Assembly: GCA_035551935.1 (NCBI GenBank)
Contig: DASZMJ010000248.1
Span: 1-13,987, forward strand
Reading direction: 5' to 3'
DNA: 13,987 nucleotides
DNA from: DASZMJ01 sp035551935
GTDB taxonomy: Bacteria > Planctomycetota > Planctomycetia > Isosphaerales > Isosphaeraceae
Shown: positions 13,839-13,987 of the stretch, piece after piece
Layout: every line of letters begins with the position of its first letter
How positions within the stretch are numbered: the first letter of the stretch is position 1
Notes under the pieces: generated by a model
What the model saw: the letters and a program-made list of their open reading frames with translations, nothing else
Told to the model about the DNA's origin: nothing
Databases searched by the model: none
Made by a program: the position numbers and the translations under genes

Positions 13839-13987
13839 GTCGCAGGCACGCTCCGCGTGCCGTCCGCCATCACCCAAGACGCTTGTGGGAGGGCGGACGG
13901 CACGCGGAGCGTGCCTGCTACGAAGCCGGGCCGGCCGTCCCTCTTCCTCGTAGCAGGCACGCTCCGCGTGCCGTCCGCCCTCCCACA
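13839..13987. repeat. Cluster of three family 1 REPs
   Basis: Copies A (13839-13868, forward), B (13892-13921, reverse) and C (13950-13979, forward) share the hairpin GGCACGC, TCC, GCGTGCC. B and C have GTAG heads; A has GTCG. B and C lie in perfect inverted arms of 40 bases (13884-13923 and 13948-13987) around a 24-base spacer; the arm reaches the window edge and may continue. The remaining DNA up to the Nudix start (13680-13838) shows no gene or clear promoter. Confidence 0.9.

Noticed and set aside
13839..13987. Possible CRISPR-like array
   Set aside because: Only three units are present, they alternate in orientation, and each is a hairpin with a GTAG-like head. No cas gene is nearby. 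They fit REPs.

Overview
The window is very GC-rich, about 70% by eye. It carries ten convincing protein genes and an unusual density of short palindromic repeats at gene borders. The best guess for the source is a planctomycete chromosome, possibly Isosphaeraceae-like. This rests on the high GC, a DUF418 protein, a protein with the TGPRT...GK...NALKHGL motif, a pair of M16 peptidases, and gene ends decorated with palindromes. It is an inference. No rRNA, tRNA, CRISPR array, transposase or phage gene is visible.

Left part (1-5018), all minus strand: a ThiO-type glycine oxidase; a secreted protein of unknown function that resembles a beta-propeller; a DUF418/YeiB-like membrane protein; and a NALKHGL-motif protein of unknown function. 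A perfect-looking GC hairpin inside GGTCA-type tandem repeats fills the thiO upstream gap. A 112-bp palindrome with an AT-rich loop follows the DUF418 stop codon.

Middle part (5019-8851), minus strand, probably one transcription unit read right to left: a GNAT acetyltransferase, an M16 homologue without zinc ligands, an 85-residue orphan protein, and an M16 peptidase with HFLEH. The two M16 proteins (413 and 412 residues) look like the non-catalytic and catalytic halves of a heterodimeric protease. Every gap in this block holds a repetitive extragenic palindrome (REP). The three REP sequences differ but share one plan: a GTAG-like head, then a 7-8 bp hairpin. One REP head supplies the stop codon of the non-catalytic M16 gene.

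Right part (8852-13987): two plus-strand paralogues encode large polytopic membrane proteins with a GT-C glycosyltransferase-like layout. Each carries, in frame and at a different place, a copy of one palindromic repeat, in opposite orientations. They converge on a minus-strand Nudix hydrolase fused to three membrane segments. A 13-bp palindrome fills the 14-bp gap between them. Three REP copies upstream of the Nudix gene close the window, the last two forming perfect 40-bp inverted arms.

I see no known defence or mobile system. The most notable material is the repeat biology: several REP families interleaved in 14 kb, REPs that edit gene ends and insert into reading frames, and a small orphan gene bracketed by REP copies inside a protease operon.
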